Below, piece by piece: positions 32,921 through 33,327 of a DNA stretch of 33,327 nt. Position numbers and translations under genes: made by a program. Below the pieces are notes generated by a model, which searched no databases, was not told the origin of the DNA, and saw nothing but the letters and a program-made list of their open reading frames with translations. The stretch's first letter is position 1; each line of letters starts with the position of its first letter. Origin of the DNA: an uncultured Alphaproteobacteria bacterium (GTDB taxonomy: Bacteria; Pseudomonadota; Alphaproteobacteria; RF32; CAG-239); NCBI GenBank assembly GCA_944391425.1, contig CALXTO010000013.1:1-33327 (forward strand), given 5' to 3'.

Positions 32921-33184
32921 ATGACTAAACTCTGTAATAAAATAATTACACTCAAAGACCGCAGAACCAGTATGCGTTTATGCCTTAAAGAATGGTCCGC
33001 ACTGGAGGATGTTTGTTTAAATGAAAAAATAAGCCGTAATATTTTAATCAGTTTAATTGAAGACAATAAAAATCCGTTATTGGGACTTACTTATGCAACC
33101 CGGTTATTCTTGCTTTTATACTACAGAACGAAGATATTTAATCCCAAAGAAACTTTGGAAAACATCATGCACGAAATAGCCTGA
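32921..33184 (+). CDS. Ribbon-helix-helix (RHH_4-type) protein, paralog
   Basis: The 87-residue product aligns with the 120-residue RHH protein just upstream: RRTSMRLCLKEWSALEDVCL near 14-33, KISRNILISLIED near 36-48 and LTYATRLFLLLYYRT at 56-70, with only a short linker where the other has its charged insertion. The two are therefore tandem paralogs of the RHH_4 family, probably from an old duplication as identity is limited to the core. No ribosome binding site is seen before the ATG. The repeated TTAAAGTT motif in its promoter suggests control by one or both proteins. Confidence 0.75.
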   Translation: MTKLCNKIITLKDRRTSMRLCLKEWSALEDVCLNEKISRNILISLIEDNKNPLLGLTYATRLFLLLYYRTKIFNPKETLENIMHEIA

Positions 33185-33208
33185 ACAGCTAAAATGTTTC
33201 AAGAAACT

Positions 33209-33236
33209 CCGCTGCCAGAAAGGCAGCGGAATTTTT
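33209..33236 (+). terminator. Rho-independent terminator
   Basis: CCGCTGCC pairs with GGCAGCGG around AGAAA, followed by AATTTTT. It ends the second RHH transcript 25 bp past the stop. Confidence 0.88.
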
Positions 33237-33261
33237 ATTCCGGATACCCGTTTTTTACAAG

Positions 33262-33296
33262 AAAGCGGCAGAAATTCATCTGCCGCTTTTCCTTTT
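33262..33296. terminator. Second hairpin terminator at the right edge
   Basis: An 11-bp stem AAAGCGGCAGA/TCTGCCGCTTT with loop AATTCA is followed on the plus strand by TTCCTTTTTT. It may be a second terminator for the RHH gene or serve a convergent gene beyond the window; its stem shares the GGCAG/CTGCC core with the hairpin just before it. Confidence 0.65.
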
Positions 33297-33327
33297 TTCC
33301 GATATCAAATATCAGCCGTTATTATCT

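Noticed and set aside
33312..33327. End of a minus-strand gene at the right edge (frame ending D-N-N-G-stop)
   Set aside because: Only four codons are visible. The nearby hairpin would fit a gene end, but this is too little to call.

Overview
The window reads as part of a moderately AT-rich alphaproteobacterial chromosome. Four observations support this. The S10-spc-alpha ribosomal cluster carries adk directly after secY. The EF-Tu start ([17 protein letters not shown]) is of the alphaproteobacterial kind. The ribbon-helix-helix proteins at the right edge match the RHH_4 family common in that class. The flagellin tail (RQDFTENL, NEESANMLALQTRQQL) resembles alphaproteobacterial flagellins. Species cannot be fixed from the sequence alone.

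Layout. 1-409 (minus): tRNA-Tyr, tRNA-Gly and the first 25 codons of tuf behind a strong promoter. 484-2123 (plus): murQ and an rlmB/TrmH-type rRNA methylase. 2131-2479: a small membrane-protein gene between a consensus promoter and a terminator. 2562-7647 (plus): an ABC-2/Gld-type ATPase gene, a very long three-part fusion (GldF-like permease, GldG-like domain, DUF4340-like tail) and a FieF-type cation efflux gene. 7949-10378 (minus): a divergent membrane pyrophosphatase.

10.6-16.5 kb is the accessory part: a small lipoprotein, a stand-alone flagellin C-terminal-domain gene, a MurC/Mpl-like ligase, a secreted protein, a TetR regulator, and two different M50-like HExxH membrane proteins that converge on a second, inverted copy of the flagellin-tail gene. 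That copy is broken by one nonsense codon and is easy to miss. A possible terminated small RNA and an acidic orphan protein gene follow.

16.7-17.5 kb: thyA. 17.6-32.0 kb (minus): a complete cluster rpsJ-rplCDWB-rpsS-rplV-rpsC-rplP-rpmC-rpsQ-rplNXE-rpsNH-rplFR-rpsE-rpmD-rplO / secY-adk / rpsM-rpsK-rpoA / rplQ. Gene order is canonical, but the cluster appears to be cut into several transcription units by a strong intrinsic terminator after rplO and by strong promoters before secY, rpsM and possibly rplQ. Structured leaders or intercistronic hairpins lie before rpsJ, rplC, rplO, secY and rplQ. 32.3-33.2 kb (plus): two paralogous RHH_4 regulators with a repeated TTAAAGTT motif around the second promoter.

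The most unusual content is the duplicated orphan flagellin tail with a conserved upstream region, the paired membrane metalloproteases beside it, the Gld-type triple fusion, the divergent pyrophosphatase and the RHH pair. No CRISPR array, insertion sequence or phage gene was seen.
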